From Balneolaceae bacterium ANBcel3 (GTDB taxonomy: Bacteria; Bacteroidota; Rhodothermia; Balneolales; Natronogracilivirgulaceae): DNA of 38,486 bases. The DNA is taken from contig JASCXY010000006.1 of assembly GCA_030012235.1 (NCBI GenBank), positions 1 to 38,486 on the forward strand. The letters are read 5' to 3'. The translations under genes and the position numbers were made by a program. A model generated the notes under the pieces. The model saw only the letters and a list, made by a program, of their open reading frames with translations. It searched no databases and was not told the DNA's origin. Numbering within the stretch: the first letter of the stretch is position 1; each line of letters begins with the position of its first letter. Of this stretch, positions 17,599-26,944 are shown piece by piece.

Positions 17599-18828
17599 AT
17601 GTCCAGGGAATTTACCATTCCTGATGTCTACCAATCCAAAATCATTCGCCCTGTCAAGCAGAAAAGTCAGATTCTGGATCCGCGTAAAAAAAAGCTGGAT
17701 CCTGTTCTGCTTGATTTCGGCCCGGTGCGTTTTTACATACCGCGGCATTTTGGTTTTTGCTATGGTGTTGAAAATGCAATAGACATCGCTTACAGAACGG
17801 TAGAAAATAATCCGGGCAAACGCATATTCCTTCTGAGTGAGATGATTCACAACCCAATGGTGAACAATGATCTCAGAAACCGTGGAGTTGAGTTTCTTTT
17901 TAATACCGATGGCACTGAACGAATACCTCTGTCTTCACTTACTCCGGATGACATTGTGATTGTACCTGCTTTTGGTACCAGTATTGAAGTACAGCAACAG
18001 ATCGAACAACAGGGCGTTGACCCTTACCAATACGACACCACTTGTCCATTTGTGGTTAAAGTATGGAAAAGGGGGCAACAACTTGGTAAGAAAGGATATT
18101 CTCTTGTAATACATGGAAAACATGAACATGAAGAAACCCGTGCGACATTCTCGCATACCTCCATGGATGCTCCATGTGTCATTGTACGAAATCCGGAAGA
18201 AGCACGCATACTGGCAGATATTATAACCGGAAAAAGAGACTCTTCCGACTTTGAACGCCTGTTCAGAAAGAAAAGCAGCGACGGCTTTGATCCTTTCCGG
18301 GATTTGAGGCATTTTGGAGTGATCAACCAAACGACTATGCTGGCAACGGAAACCCAGGAAGTTATGTCGATTCTAAAAAGTGCCGTTGACGAACTTAATA
18401 AAGGCGGTGACCCTTCCCATGACTTTGCGGATACGGCGGACACGCTTTGCTATGCCACCAACGAGAATCAGTTTGCGACATATGCTTTGATGAAGCAGCC
18501 TGCGGATCTGGCATTGGTAATAGGCGGATACAACTCTTCCAATACCAAGCACCTTGTTGAATTACTAGAGCAGGCGTTCCCGACTTACCATATATCAGAT
18601 GCCAATCAGATCATCAGCCATGCACGGATCCGACATTTCGACCAATGGAAAAACAAAGTTCTTGAAACTCCGGACTGGCTTCCTTCAGAAAACACTCCGG
18701 TAACCATTGCGTTATCTTCGGGAGCTTCCTGTCCCGATACACTGGTAGATGAAGTAATCTTAAAGGTCATCGGACTTTTCAACGACTGCTACGACCTGGA
18801 AACGGTATTAGCTCCGTTTAAAGAGTAA
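17599..18828 (+). CDS. ispH: 4-hydroxy-3-methylbut-2-enyl diphosphate reductase, long form
   Basis: Iron-sulfur enzyme making IPP and DMAPP, the last step of the MEP pathway. The 409-residue protein is about 90 longer than the E. coli type, and long forms are common in the Bacteroidota and cyanobacterial lines. The three cluster cysteines are visible in HFGFCYGVENA, DTTCPFVVKVWKRG and SSGASCPDTLVDEV. The substrate-binding EMIHNPMVN and GKHEHEETRATFSH blocks are also present. The first 40 residues and an insert around residue 205-235 are extra. It is close behind ettA and ends convergently with the minus-strand YbbR gene. Confidence 0.95.
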   Translation: MSREFTIPDVYQSKIIRPVKQKSQILDPRKKKLDPVLLDFGPVRFYIPRHFGFCYGVENAIDIAYRTVENNPGKRIFLLSEMIHNPMVNNDLRNRGVEFLFNTDGTERIPLSSLTPDDIVIVPAFGTSIEVQQQIEQQGVDPYQYDTTCPFVVKVWKRGQQLGKKGYSLVIHGKHEHEETRATFSHTSMDAPCVIVRNPEEARILADIITGKRDSSDFERLFRKKSSDGFDPFRDLRHFGVINQTTMLATETQEVMSILKSAVDELNKGGDPSHDFADTADTLCYATNENQFATYALMKQPADLALVIGGYNSSNTKHLVELLEQAFPTYHISDANQIISHARIRHFDQWKNKVLETPDWLPSENTPVTIALSSGASCPDTLVDEVILKVIGLFNDCYDLETVLAPFKE

Positions 18829-18840
18829 TTATTTACAGTT

Positions 18841-19833
18841 TTACTCCTCAATCCGTTTAAAATACGAGATATTTCTGGGCTGAAAAGTCCGGATACGAAT
18901 ATCAAGATCCGACGAGGTTGTACGGACTATCGGAACAACTCTTCCCGTCGTATCAGCCTGGATAGAGTTATATTCTACAAAAGCCTCAAACGGCATCCCT
19001 TGCTGAACCTCCTCATAGTAATCCACCGATACATCATACCTCAGCGTCACAAATGAGGGTTCCAGCCGAATGCGCTCATTTGCCGGAACATTTCGGATCC
19101 GGATGGGAATCCGGGCCTCTCCTTCTGTAAACTCGGTAACATAAAAAGACACACGAACTTCATCGTGGCTGCTGTCCATAATCGTATGTGGTACTTCAAG
19201 GGGTACCATTAGATTCACGGATCCCTGCCCCTGTTCAACCCTTGCCCCTGATGTAGGCCAGTAATAAATAGAATCGATCACTGAACGTGCTCCGGTAACC
19301 GTTACGCTATCCGGAGTAATTCGAATCCCACCTAAAATTTCATGCCTGGATGGTAACCGGATGTCCAGATCAGGCATTACGGGAACCTTCTTACTTACAC
19401 GTGGTTCCATTTCAACGACGACCTCCTGCGGGCTGATTTTAAAGATTACCAATTCAGTATGTGAAGCCAAATGCGACTCGATGATATCGGCAACGTTCAC
19501 CCTTTTCTGATCAACTGAAATGGTAACTTCCGGTGGATTCCTGTATAGAGGTATTAAGTTCCAGCCTGTCCCGTTTAAACCAACTCGAATGCTTTCCGGA
19601 GGTTTACGCGAAAAGGCCATTTCTTCATCCACCTCCGTGACATTAAGCGGAACCTCGATAAACACGGTATACTCTCTGTTCATGTTGACCAGGATCCACA
19701 AGGCTATAGCTATAGCAAAGCCAATAATGAAAACTATGACAATTTCTCCTTTATGAAGATATACAGATTCCCGATCCGTTGGTGTAAACAAACGGCTAAT
19801 CCATTTTTTAAAAAAAGAGTGTTCCGAATTCAT
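18841..19833 (-). CDS. YbbR-domain membrane protein
   Basis: Membrane-anchored protein with YbbR-like repeats. In Firmicutes the YbbR protein CdaR regulates the cyclic di-AMP cyclase CdaA. From the ATG at 19833 it has 330 residues (a TTG at 19848 is an alternative). One transmembrane segment, roughly residues 30-50 (IVIVFIIGFAIAIALWILV), is followed by several beta-rich repeats. Each repeat contains a strand set like PESIRVGLNGTGW or PDSVTVTGARSVIDSI, the YbbR signature. No disA/cdaA partner is in the window. It lies 71 bases downstream of dciA on the same strand. Confidence 0.88.
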   Translation of the reverse strand: MNSEHSFFKKWISRLFTPTDRESVYLHKGEIVIVFIIGFAIAIALWILVNMNREYTVFIEVPLNVTEVDEEMAFSRKPPESIRVGLNGTGWNLIPLYRNPPEVTISVDQKRVNVADIIESHLASHTELVIFKISPQEVVVEMEPRVSKKVPVMPDLDIRLPSRHEILGGIRITPDSVTVTGARSVIDSIYYWPTSGARVEQGQGSVNLMVPLEVPHTIMDSSHDEVRVSFYVTEFTEGEARIPIRIRNVPANERIRLEPSFVTLRYDVSVDYYEEVQQGMPFEAFVEYNSIQADTTGRVVPIVRTTSSDLDIRIRTFQPRNISYFKRIEE

Positions 19834-19904
19834 GCGTAAAAGATACAAGGCTCTGCATGATAATCCAACGGTCAGCTGCCTCTATTCAGATGTGATTCAT
19901 TGCA

Positions 19905-20204
19905 TCACGTTTTTACAATGATATCGCGAATAATTTCTTCATTCACGGCCTTATTCAATTTTTTTGCGATCATGTGTCTCTGCATATGTATTTCGTGTCT
20001 CCAGGAAGGGTCATCCACAAACAAGACAAGCCGACTCCCCTGAAACTTTAAGTTATGCACTTGCTCTGTTATTGCTTTTCCGATCACTCTCGGCCAGAGT
20101 GACAGAATCATTCCGCGCTTTAAAGAAACCCTGTGCGGATACGATTCCACAAAATCATCCAGCAAACGTCCCAATGCCTGAGGCTGTTTTTTTCTGAAAG
20201 ACAT
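19905..20204 (-). CDS. dciA: DciA-like DUF721 protein (helicase loader)
   Basis: DciA is the ancestral bacterial loader or operator of the replicative helicase DnaB. The 99-residue protein is the DUF721 domain alone. It has a basic N-terminus (SFRKKQPQALGRLLDDFV), the LWPRVIGKAITEQ motif with the conserved Trp-Pro-x-x-Val-Gly, and LVLFVDDPSWRHEIHMQRHMI. It starts 4 bases after the recF stop on the same strand, so the two replication/repair genes are coupled. No dnaC is visible. Family call is firm; the loader role is taken from studied homologues. Confidence 0.9.
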   Translation of the reverse strand: MSFRKKQPQALGRLLDDFVESYPHRVSLKRGMILSLWPRVIGKAITEQVHNLKFQGSRLVLFVDDPSWRHEIHMQRHMIAKKLNKAVNEEIIRDIIVKT

Positions 20205-20208
20205 CTAT

Positions 20209-21351
20209 CTATCCTGAGCTTTTAACGGTGCCTTGACAGACTTCAAACCAGGAAAGCTTTTCATCCTTCCTGGATGAAAAACCGGTAAGTTTATCGGCAT
20301 GAGCTGCCGTGACAAAAGACTGCCCCGAATGATTCAGGAGCATATTCATCACAATATCGGTTTTTTCGGGATCAAGATCACCAAAAACATCATCCAGAAG
20401 AAATACCGGACAATCTTCCAGGGTATCCGAAAAATAATAAAGCTGAGCAAGCTTCAAAGCCAGTGCATAAATCCTGTGCTGTCCCTGTGAACCATACTTC
20501 CGAAGCTCCATACGATCCAGAAAAAAAACCAGGTCATCTCGATGGGGACCGTTTCCGGTCTGCTGACGTTCACGGTCTTTGTGAAGCGTCTCTTGAAGTA
20601 TTTTTTGGTACTGATCAAATACACGCTCCGCAGATGAGGTATCTTCAAGAAAAGAACGATACATCAATACAGGTTCAAGATCAGAACCGGCAAGCTCCTG
20701 GTGCGCTTTTTCAAGAAAAACCTGAAGAGCTTTTACTACCTCAGCCCTTTTTACGATCAGTCTTGTACCCAGTTCAAGAAGCTGTAAATCCCAGGGCTCA
20801 ATCAGACGAATGAATTCGGAAGTCGTATGCCGTATATCCGAGAGCAGTTTATTTCTTTGTTTCAAAACCGATCGATAGCGGATAAGGTCTTCCAGATACG
20901 AGGGTGAAAGCTGAGAAACCATAGCATCCATAAAAGCCCTTCGTTCAGCCGGTCCCTCGCCAGTCAATTTTCGATCGGCCGGAGAGACCAAAACTACCGG
21001 AACCCGGCCAATCAAGTCGGCCCGACGATCCAGCGGGCTGTCGTTTACAGACAGTTTTTTACCGTTTTTCCTCGAGAATGAACAGGTGATTTTAAATTGT
21101 TTGCGAATATTACCCTCGAAGTTACCCGAAACTTCAAAACCCGAAGCCCCTTCCTGAACGACATATTGGTCGGAGTTGCTGGTAAAACTCCGTCCCATGC
21201 AAAGATAATGAATGCCATCGAGGAGGTTTGTTTTACCGGCACCATTGGGTCCGGTAATTACATTTACGAAGCGCCCCCACTCCACATCGGTTTGCCCATG
21301 ATTTCGAAAGTGTACAAGAGAAAGCCGTGAATTAATCATGGGCCGGTTCAA
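20209..21351 (-). CDS. recF: DNA replication and repair protein RecF
   Basis: SMC-like ATPase that helps load RecA at gaps as part of RecFOR. The 380-residue protein has an N-terminal LVHFRNHGQTDVEW, Walker A GPNGAGKTN near residue 34, the signature SQGQHRIYALALKLAQ, and Walker B VFLLDDVFGDLD, all standard for RecF. The DRKLTGEGPAERRAFMDAMVSQL block is also diagnostic. The first Met could be residue 1 (21351) or residue 5. In many bacteria recF sits by dnaA-dnaN; here dnaA is about 5.6 kb away and dnaN is not in the window. Confidence 0.96.
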   Translation of the reverse strand: MNRPMINSRLSLVHFRNHGQTDVEWGRFVNVITGPNGAGKTNLLDGIHYLCMGRSFTSNSDQYVVQEGASGFEVSGNFEGNIRKQFKITCSFSRKNGKKLSVNDSPLDRRADLIGRVPVVLVSPADRKLTGEGPAERRAFMDAMVSQLSPSYLEDLIRYRSVLKQRNKLLSDIRHTTSEFIRLIEPWDLQLLELGTRLIVKRAEVVKALQVFLEKAHQELAGSDLEPVLMYRSFLEDTSSAERVFDQYQKILQETLHKDRERQQTGNGPHRDDLVFFLDRMELRKYGSQGQHRIYALALKLAQLYYFSDTLEDCPVFLLDDVFGDLDPEKTDIVMNMLLNHSGQSFVTAAHADKLTGFSSRKDEKLSWFEVCQGTVKSSG

Positions 21352-21376
21352 AGTAGTGGAAACATGGATGTTTTAA

Positions 21377-21694
21377 TCAAGAATCCTGATCCGGATCTGT
21401 ATCTTCATCCTCATCCGAATCGTCATCATACACATCCCCGTCCTCGTTCTCATCCTTTGGTTTGGCTTCATTGACCACAATCGTTCGTTCAAGAAAAACG
21501 GTATTATTCAATTTTTCTATGGCCGCTTCTGCTTCTTCTGCTATAGCCATTTCGACAAACCCAAAGCCACGGGATCTTCTCGTTTTCTTATCTCTGACAA
21601 TAAAAACATTCCGTACTTCCCCGAAATTCTCAAATAAATCCTTTAAATCCTGTCTTTTTGCCTTCCAGGCCAAGTTTCCAACATAAATGTTCAT
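21377..21694 (-). CDS. RRM-domain RNA-binding protein with acidic tail
   Basis: Small RNA-binding protein resembling the RRM proteins of cyanobacteria and Bacteroidota. Of 105 residues, about 1-80 are the RRM. RNP2 is IYVGNL at 2-7 and RNP1 is the RSRGFGFVEM stretch near residue 40-50, with the aromatic residues needed for stacking on RNA. The remaining roughly 25 residues are almost all Asp, Glu and Ser. The RNA targets are unknown. It stands about 25 bases upstream of recF on the same strand and may be co-transcribed with recF-dciA. Confidence 0.93.
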   Translation of the reverse strand: MNIYVGNLAWKAKRQDLKDLFENFGEVRNVFIVRDKKTRRSRGFGFVEMAIAEEAEAAIEKLNNTVFLERTIVVNEAKPKDENEDGDVYDDDSDEDEDTDPDQDS

Positions 21695-21924
21695 GATACA
21701 CTACATAATTAATTTCCAAAAACAAGCGTGATTCAAATAACCGGGCCGAAAACACATGGGCTTAGGAAAACTCCCATAAAAGAGAAGCCCTTTAACGTAC
21801 GGCAACGCTCTTTGGAGTACTTATAATGAATTAATAAACAATCCGGCCACGAGCATGCAGATACACAAACGTCACTGCCCGCCTTCCGGAGTACTGCTTC
21901 ATTTTAAAATGCAGAAAATAAGTT
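21695..21924. other. Intergenic, nothing recognised
   Basis: Spacer between the RRM gene and the eno terminator, both on the minus strand. It should contain the RRM promoter. I found no convincing boxes, repeats or small gene. Confidence 0.35.
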
Positions 21925-21960
21925 AAAAAAAAAGCAGATTGATCACTACTATCAATCTGC
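21925..21960 (-). terminator. Rho-independent terminator of eno
   Basis: A perfect 10 bp stem (GCAGATTGAT at 21934-21943 with ATCAATCTGC at 21951-21960) and a 7-base loop. On the minus strand nine T residues follow (21925-21933). A T run also follows on the plus strand, so it could act in both directions. Confidence 0.92.
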
Positions 21961-22020
21961 TTTTTAAAGGTAACTCTATGATACAGAATTACCGGTCAGA
22001 AACAATACCATCAATGTGGA

Positions 22021-23409
<1,389 letters not shown>

Positions 23410-23530
23410 TTATCAAATTTAGATATTTAGCATTAACAAAGCCGGAGAGAGGCGTTCGCAGCCTCTTCCTGTTACTCCCAAAACGCTGCTGCCGGAGTCT
23501 TCGGCTTTTGGCATCCGTAAAACGCTCCTT

Positions 23531-24199
23531 ATGAAAAATAGAAAAGCATACCTTTTTGATATTGACGGAACACTTCTCCGTCTTAAAAACAAGGCCAACC
23601 AGCAAATTATTTTTGAAATGCTCCGGGATTACGGGGCCTCTGAAAAAGAAGTCCAATCCTTTGACTTTGCCGGAAAAACCGACCGTAATATTTTCAGCCG
23701 CCTTTTAAACCATCCGTCAGAAGAAGACTTTGATATAGCGAAGAGTCGCTATCTTCATGCGCTTGAAAACCGTCTATCCAACGAAGATATTCACGTTTAT
23801 GATGGAGTCGATGAAGCTCTTGCCTACGTTAAGAGTACAGATGCCCCTGTAGGCCTTCTGACAGGCAATTTTGAGAAAGCAGCCCGGATCAAACTCGAAA
23901 AAAGCCGCCTGTCGCATCATTTTTCGTTTGGGGCCTATGGCGACCATCATCACCATCGAAATGATCTGGCGGTTTTAGCTCTCAAAAACCTGAATGCCTT
24001 TTCAGAGAGCCCATATAGTGCAAAGGCACTTGTTATCATTGGTGATACTCCCAGAGATATTGAATGCGCCCGGCATATTGGGGCTACCGCTCTGGCGGTT
24101 TCAACAGGCTACTATTCGGATGCTGAATTAGAAAAGTTCCATCCGGACGTGGTGTTGCCTTCTCTCAGCGAGTTAAAGGATTGGGATGAGGCAAACTGA
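23531..24199 (+). CDS. HAD superfamily phosphatase
   Basis: Cytoplasmic haloacid-dehalogenase-type hydrolase of 222 residues. Motif I is FDIDGTLL with nucleophile D10 and acid/base D12. Motif II is GLLTGNF, and motif IV is VIIGDTPRDIECARHIGA. A helical cap of the phosphoglycolate-phosphatase kind lies between residues 20 and 90. The substrate could be phosphoglycolate or another small phosphate ester; the sequence does not decide. A His-rich GDHHHHRND stretch sits before motif IV. It stands alone between eno (divergent) and an outer-membrane-type protein (convergent). Confidence 0.9.
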   Translation: MKNRKAYLFDIDGTLLRLKNKANQQIIFEMLRDYGASEKEVQSFDFAGKTDRNIFSRLLNHPSEEDFDIAKSRYLHALENRLSNEDIHVYDGVDEALAYVKSTDAPVGLLTGNFEKAARIKLEKSRLSHHFSFGAYGDHHHHRNDLAVLALKNLNAFSESPYSAKALVIIGDTPRDIECARHIGATALAVSTGYYSDAELEKFHPDVVLPSLSELKDWDEAN

Positions 24200-24221
24200 T
24201 CTGAACGAAGCCGCGTTTTAA

Positions 24222-25022
24222 TTACCACATAGCTCCTATCACAAAGGTAATGTGAGGGGTCCCAAAAAAAGATTGTTTGCCGTAGGCCGGAACCAGGCCA
24301 TCCTCTGGTTGCATATCCGGAGGCAGGTTTACATTAAATCCGGGTCCGGGTTCCAGTGGTTCCATCACTTGAATTCCGGAGGGATAATAGAAAAACTTAT
24401 AACCTAAGCGGATAGACTGAATTCGTCCGAAATCTCCTCCCACATTCGCACCAATAGAAATATGGCCCGTTGTCCCCATTTGAAACGAGCCATCCCCCCA
24501 ACCCTGAAGCGGATCATAGAGCTCAATTTCTGTCAGTCGAAATCCGTAACCAAACATATCGTGATCGAAATACGGATAGACAAAAGCGGGAGCAATGCCC
24601 CCCGAAGCCTGAACAAAAAAGCGGAAATTATCAGACAGATAACTTCCTAAAAATCTTTGTTGAACACCGAGTAATACCGGAAAAACCAGTACACGGTTGT
24701 ATTTGTTCGGCGAAATAGAGTATCCCCAATAACTCTGAAAGGATTGCTCGCGCTCATCCCTGAGCCCACTAATCTGAAATTCAAAAATACCCTTTGTATT
24801 TCTTGCCAGAACCCGTCGATATTCAGCTCCCAGACCAAAACCAAAGTTATTTAAGTGAATCCGGAAGGCGATGCCATTTCTGATATCGTGGTCTAACGGC
24901 GACATAGGCGCTTCAACAGGTGCAAGTTCGGGCTCGATCCTCTCCTGCGCTGTAGCCGGCCATGCAGAAACAGCTCCCAATAAAGCCATTAAAATGATAT
25001 AACAAACGCTATTTCGCATCAT
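24222..25022 (-). CDS. Outer-membrane beta-barrel type hypothetical protein
   Basis: Family not recognised. The 266-residue protein starts with a signal peptide: MMRNSVCYIILMALLGAVSAWPATAQ, with probable cleavage after the TAQ at residue 26. The rest is rich in alternating strands with Gly and aromatic residues (AFRIHLNNFGFGLGAEYRRVL, LGVQQRFLGSYLSDNFRFFVQASGG, IRLGYKFFYYPSG) and ends in the strand HITFVIGAMW with a C-terminal Trp. These are the marks of an outer-membrane barrel. It is monocistronic. No function can be assigned. Confidence 0.8.
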   Translation of the reverse strand: MMRNSVCYIILMALLGAVSAWPATAQERIEPELAPVEAPMSPLDHDIRNGIAFRIHLNNFGFGLGAEYRRVLARNTKGIFEFQISGLRDEREQSFQSYWGYSISPNKYNRVLVFPVLLGVQQRFLGSYLSDNFRFFVQASGGIAPAFVYPYFDHDMFGYGFRLTEIELYDPLQGWGDGSFQMGTTGHISIGANVGGDFGRIQSIRLGYKFFYYPSGIQVMEPLEPGPGFNVNLPPDMQPEDGLVPAYGKQSFFGTPHITFVIGAMW

Positions 25023-25331
25023 TCTTCGTTCTTAAAACAAGCTAAAATACAAAAAAAGGTCATTTCACTTGTTAATGGAGAAAAGAGTTGTATTTTCTAA
25101 AGCAAAAAAAACGACTTTTTATCTGCTTAAACAAAAAGTACAATAAAAAGCCGAATCTCGAAAAAACAAAAAGAAGTACAGAGTTACGAACATAAAACGC
25201 TTAAACAAACAAATCGTTCCGGTACCCGGCAAACCAACCCAGGCCTGCTGTACTCTTCGTCCGTTTTCACAAAATGATAACGAACGTGTTATTCTGTATG
25301 GTATCGCTGAACATTAAAAGTTAGAAAAACC
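25023..25331. other. Divergent intergenic region, AT-rich
   Basis: A 309-base spacer between two divergent genes, rich in A runs. It must hold the promoters of both, but I could not single out boxes with confidence. No repeat or small gene was seen. Confidence 0.35.
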
Positions 25332-25697
25332 ATGGCAAACATATCCAGGCTGGAAGTATTCGGACCTTCCAGCACCTTGCAGCGCATGGGAGAAACCATG
25401 CAAAAAGAGACCCCTCATGTTCATTTTTATAAGCAATCAACCGGTGAAGGCCAGAATATTTGGGTTTTCCTTTACGAAGACGATAATACGGCTGTTCAAA
25501 GTTCGCGTTGTGTTGCATGTATCTTGTCCGAAAACAGCCACTCCGTTTCACTAGAATTGGCCGATATTGGAAAACAAAACGGTTTCCGGGGTACTCAGGG
25601 ACTTGAAGAAGAGCCTGTCTTTGACCAGTTGTTAGATTTTATTCTGGACTTCAGCAAACAGTACGGCTTGACGGTCCAAAAGAAAATGGAAGATTGA
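25332..25697 (+). CDS. Small hypothetical protein coupled to prmC
   Basis: Not recognised. The 121-residue protein has no signal peptide or membrane segment and looks like a compact cytoplasmic alpha/beta protein, with acidic overall composition. Strands such as NIWVFLYEDDNTAVQSSRCVACIL and a C-terminal helix FDQLLDFILDFSKQYGL are suggested. Its stop codon overlaps the prmC start by four bases (TTGA), so the two are translated together. This coupling makes the frame more credible and hints at a link to release-factor methylation or translation, which is inference. Confidence 0.7.
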   Translation: MANISRLEVFGPSSTLQRMGETMQKETPHVHFYKQSTGEGQNIWVFLYEDDNTAVQSSRCVACILSENSHSVSLELADIGKQNGFRGTQGLEEEPVFDQLLDFILDFSKQYGLTVQKKMED

Positions 25698-26560
25698 ATG
25701 CCCCCACTGGCCATACCAGGGATTGGAATGTACTTCGTATGCTCGAATTCGGCACTGATTATTTCGAAAAAAAGCAGGTGCCTTCCCCCAGATTAAGTAT
25801 TGAGTGGCTTCTTTCTCATGTACTTAACATCAAGAGGCTGGATCTGTATCTTCAATATGACCGGCCGTTAACAGAAAAGAACCTGGCACATCTAAAGCCA
25901 TTAGTGCTAAGACGTGGCCACCATGAGCCCCTGCAATACATCACCGGAGAAACTGATTTTTACAATCTGACCCTTTCTATTCAACCGGGAGTACTGATTC
26001 CGAGACCGGAGACAGAAGAGTTGGTGGGTTTCATTCTTAATGATCTTCCCAAAAATACTCCCTTTACTCTTTTGGACGTCGGCACCGGGTCGGGTTGTAT
26101 TGCACTGGCTATTAAAAAAGAGCGGCCCGATGGTCGAGTTACGGGCATTGACCTATCTGAAGAAGCTCTTGAGGTCGCCCGGGTTAATTCCAGGAAACTG
26201 GATCTTGATGTTGAATTTATACAGAGCGACCTCTGTTCTTTTGAAGCAAACGAAAAAATGGATGTCCTGGTTTCCAATCCCCCTTACATTGGAACGAATG
26301 AAAAAAGCACTCTTGAGAAGCAGGTGATCCGATATGAGCCGGAGATGGCTCTTATAACGTCTGATGTTATCCGGATGTATACAAACCTTTCATCTTTATG
26401 CAGACGCTTACTCAAGCCTGGCGGTCTGTTTTATCTTGAAATTAACGACCTCTATGCAGAAGACTTACTTCCTGAGTTTAATTCGCATTCTTTATCTGCC
26501 GTCCTAAAGAAAGATCTCTCAGGAAAACAACGGTTTATCGTTGGAAAAACAACGGCATAA
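25694..26560 (+). CDS. prmC: Peptide chain release factor N5-glutamine methyltransferase
   Basis: Methylates the GGQ glutamine of RF1 and RF2 using SAM. From the TTG at 25694 it has 288 residues. An ATG at 25739 exists but would remove the conserved WNVLRMLEF start. An N-terminal helical domain (PSPRLSIEWLLSHVL, REHEPLQYI-like block at about 75) is followed by the SAM fold with LLDVGTGSGCIALAIKKE, the acidic GIDLSEEAL, and the catalytic NPPYIG. The Shine-Dalgarno-like GGAAGA lies inside the preceding gene. No prfA is adjacent. Confidence 0.94.
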   Translation: MNAPTGHTRDWNVLRMLEFGTDYFEKKQVPSPRLSIEWLLSHVLNIKRLDLYLQYDRPLTEKNLAHLKPLVLRRGHHEPLQYITGETDFYNLTLSIQPGVLIPRPETEELVGFILNDLPKNTPFTLLDVGTGSGCIALAIKKERPDGRVTGIDLSEEALEVARVNSRKLDLDVEFIQSDLCSFEANEKMDVLVSNPPYIGTNEKSTLEKQVIRYEPEMALITSDVIRMYTNLSSLCRRLLKPGGLFYLEINDLYAEDLLPEFNSHSLSAVLKKDLSGKQRFIVGKTTA

Positions 26561-26631
26561 TCATTTAATGGGTTGAAAATTAGGGGGTTAATACGTTTTT
26601 ACAGATCAGAGAAAATTTTTCCCAAAACCAG

Positions 26632-26640
26632 TGTGGATAA
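26632..26640 (-). promoter_or_regulatory. DnaA box 1
   Basis: Perfect TTATCCACA on the minus strand, within the putative oriC. It abuts an A/T-rich stretch that runs to about 26667. Confidence 0.75.
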
Positions 26641-26795
26641 CTTGTAGAAAACTTTTTTGTTTTTTAAGGATGCTTTCTGAAACCTATGCCCTTTCGCCCT
26701 TCTTAACATATTTCACCAAAGACTTAACACTATGCCAACACACCGTATTAACACATAAATCAATGTATAGCTTGCGCTTGCGTGTTTTTGCCCAG

Positions 26796-26804
26796 TGTGG
26801 ATAA
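26796..26804 (-). promoter_or_regulatory. DnaA box 2
   Basis: Perfect TTATCCACA on the minus strand, followed after one base by the two-mismatch site TTATGGACA (26806-26814, plus strand). Confidence 0.75.
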
Positions 26805-26893
26805 TTTATGGACAACAAAAACGTCACATATTGACAAGTGCGGCAAATATTGCCATCTTCCATTCGGGTCACACGCACCCCCATAGCTCAAGC

Positions 26894-26902
26894 TGTGGAT
26901 AA
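26894..26902 (-). promoter_or_regulatory. DnaA box 3
   Basis: Perfect TTATCCACA on the minus strand, 42 bases before the dnaA start codon. Its position also suits autorepression of dnaA. Confidence 0.75.
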
Positions 26903-26944
26903 CTACAAATTTCAAAGTAAAAATCAAGCAGTATTTTACCGGGG

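Larger units (their letters stand above)
26561..26944. other. Putative replication origin (oriC) upstream of dnaA
   Basis: This 384-base gene-free stretch precedes dnaA. It has three perfect copies of the DnaA box TTATCCACA, all on the minus strand, at 26632-26640, 26796-26804 and 26894-26902. A degenerate TTATGGACA lies at 26806-26814. A/T-rich blocks around 26610-26670 could serve as the unwinding element. Three perfect 9-mers in under 300 bases are far more than chance expects. The location beside dnaA is the usual one. The boxes could also serve dnaA autoregulation alone. Confidence 0.75.
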
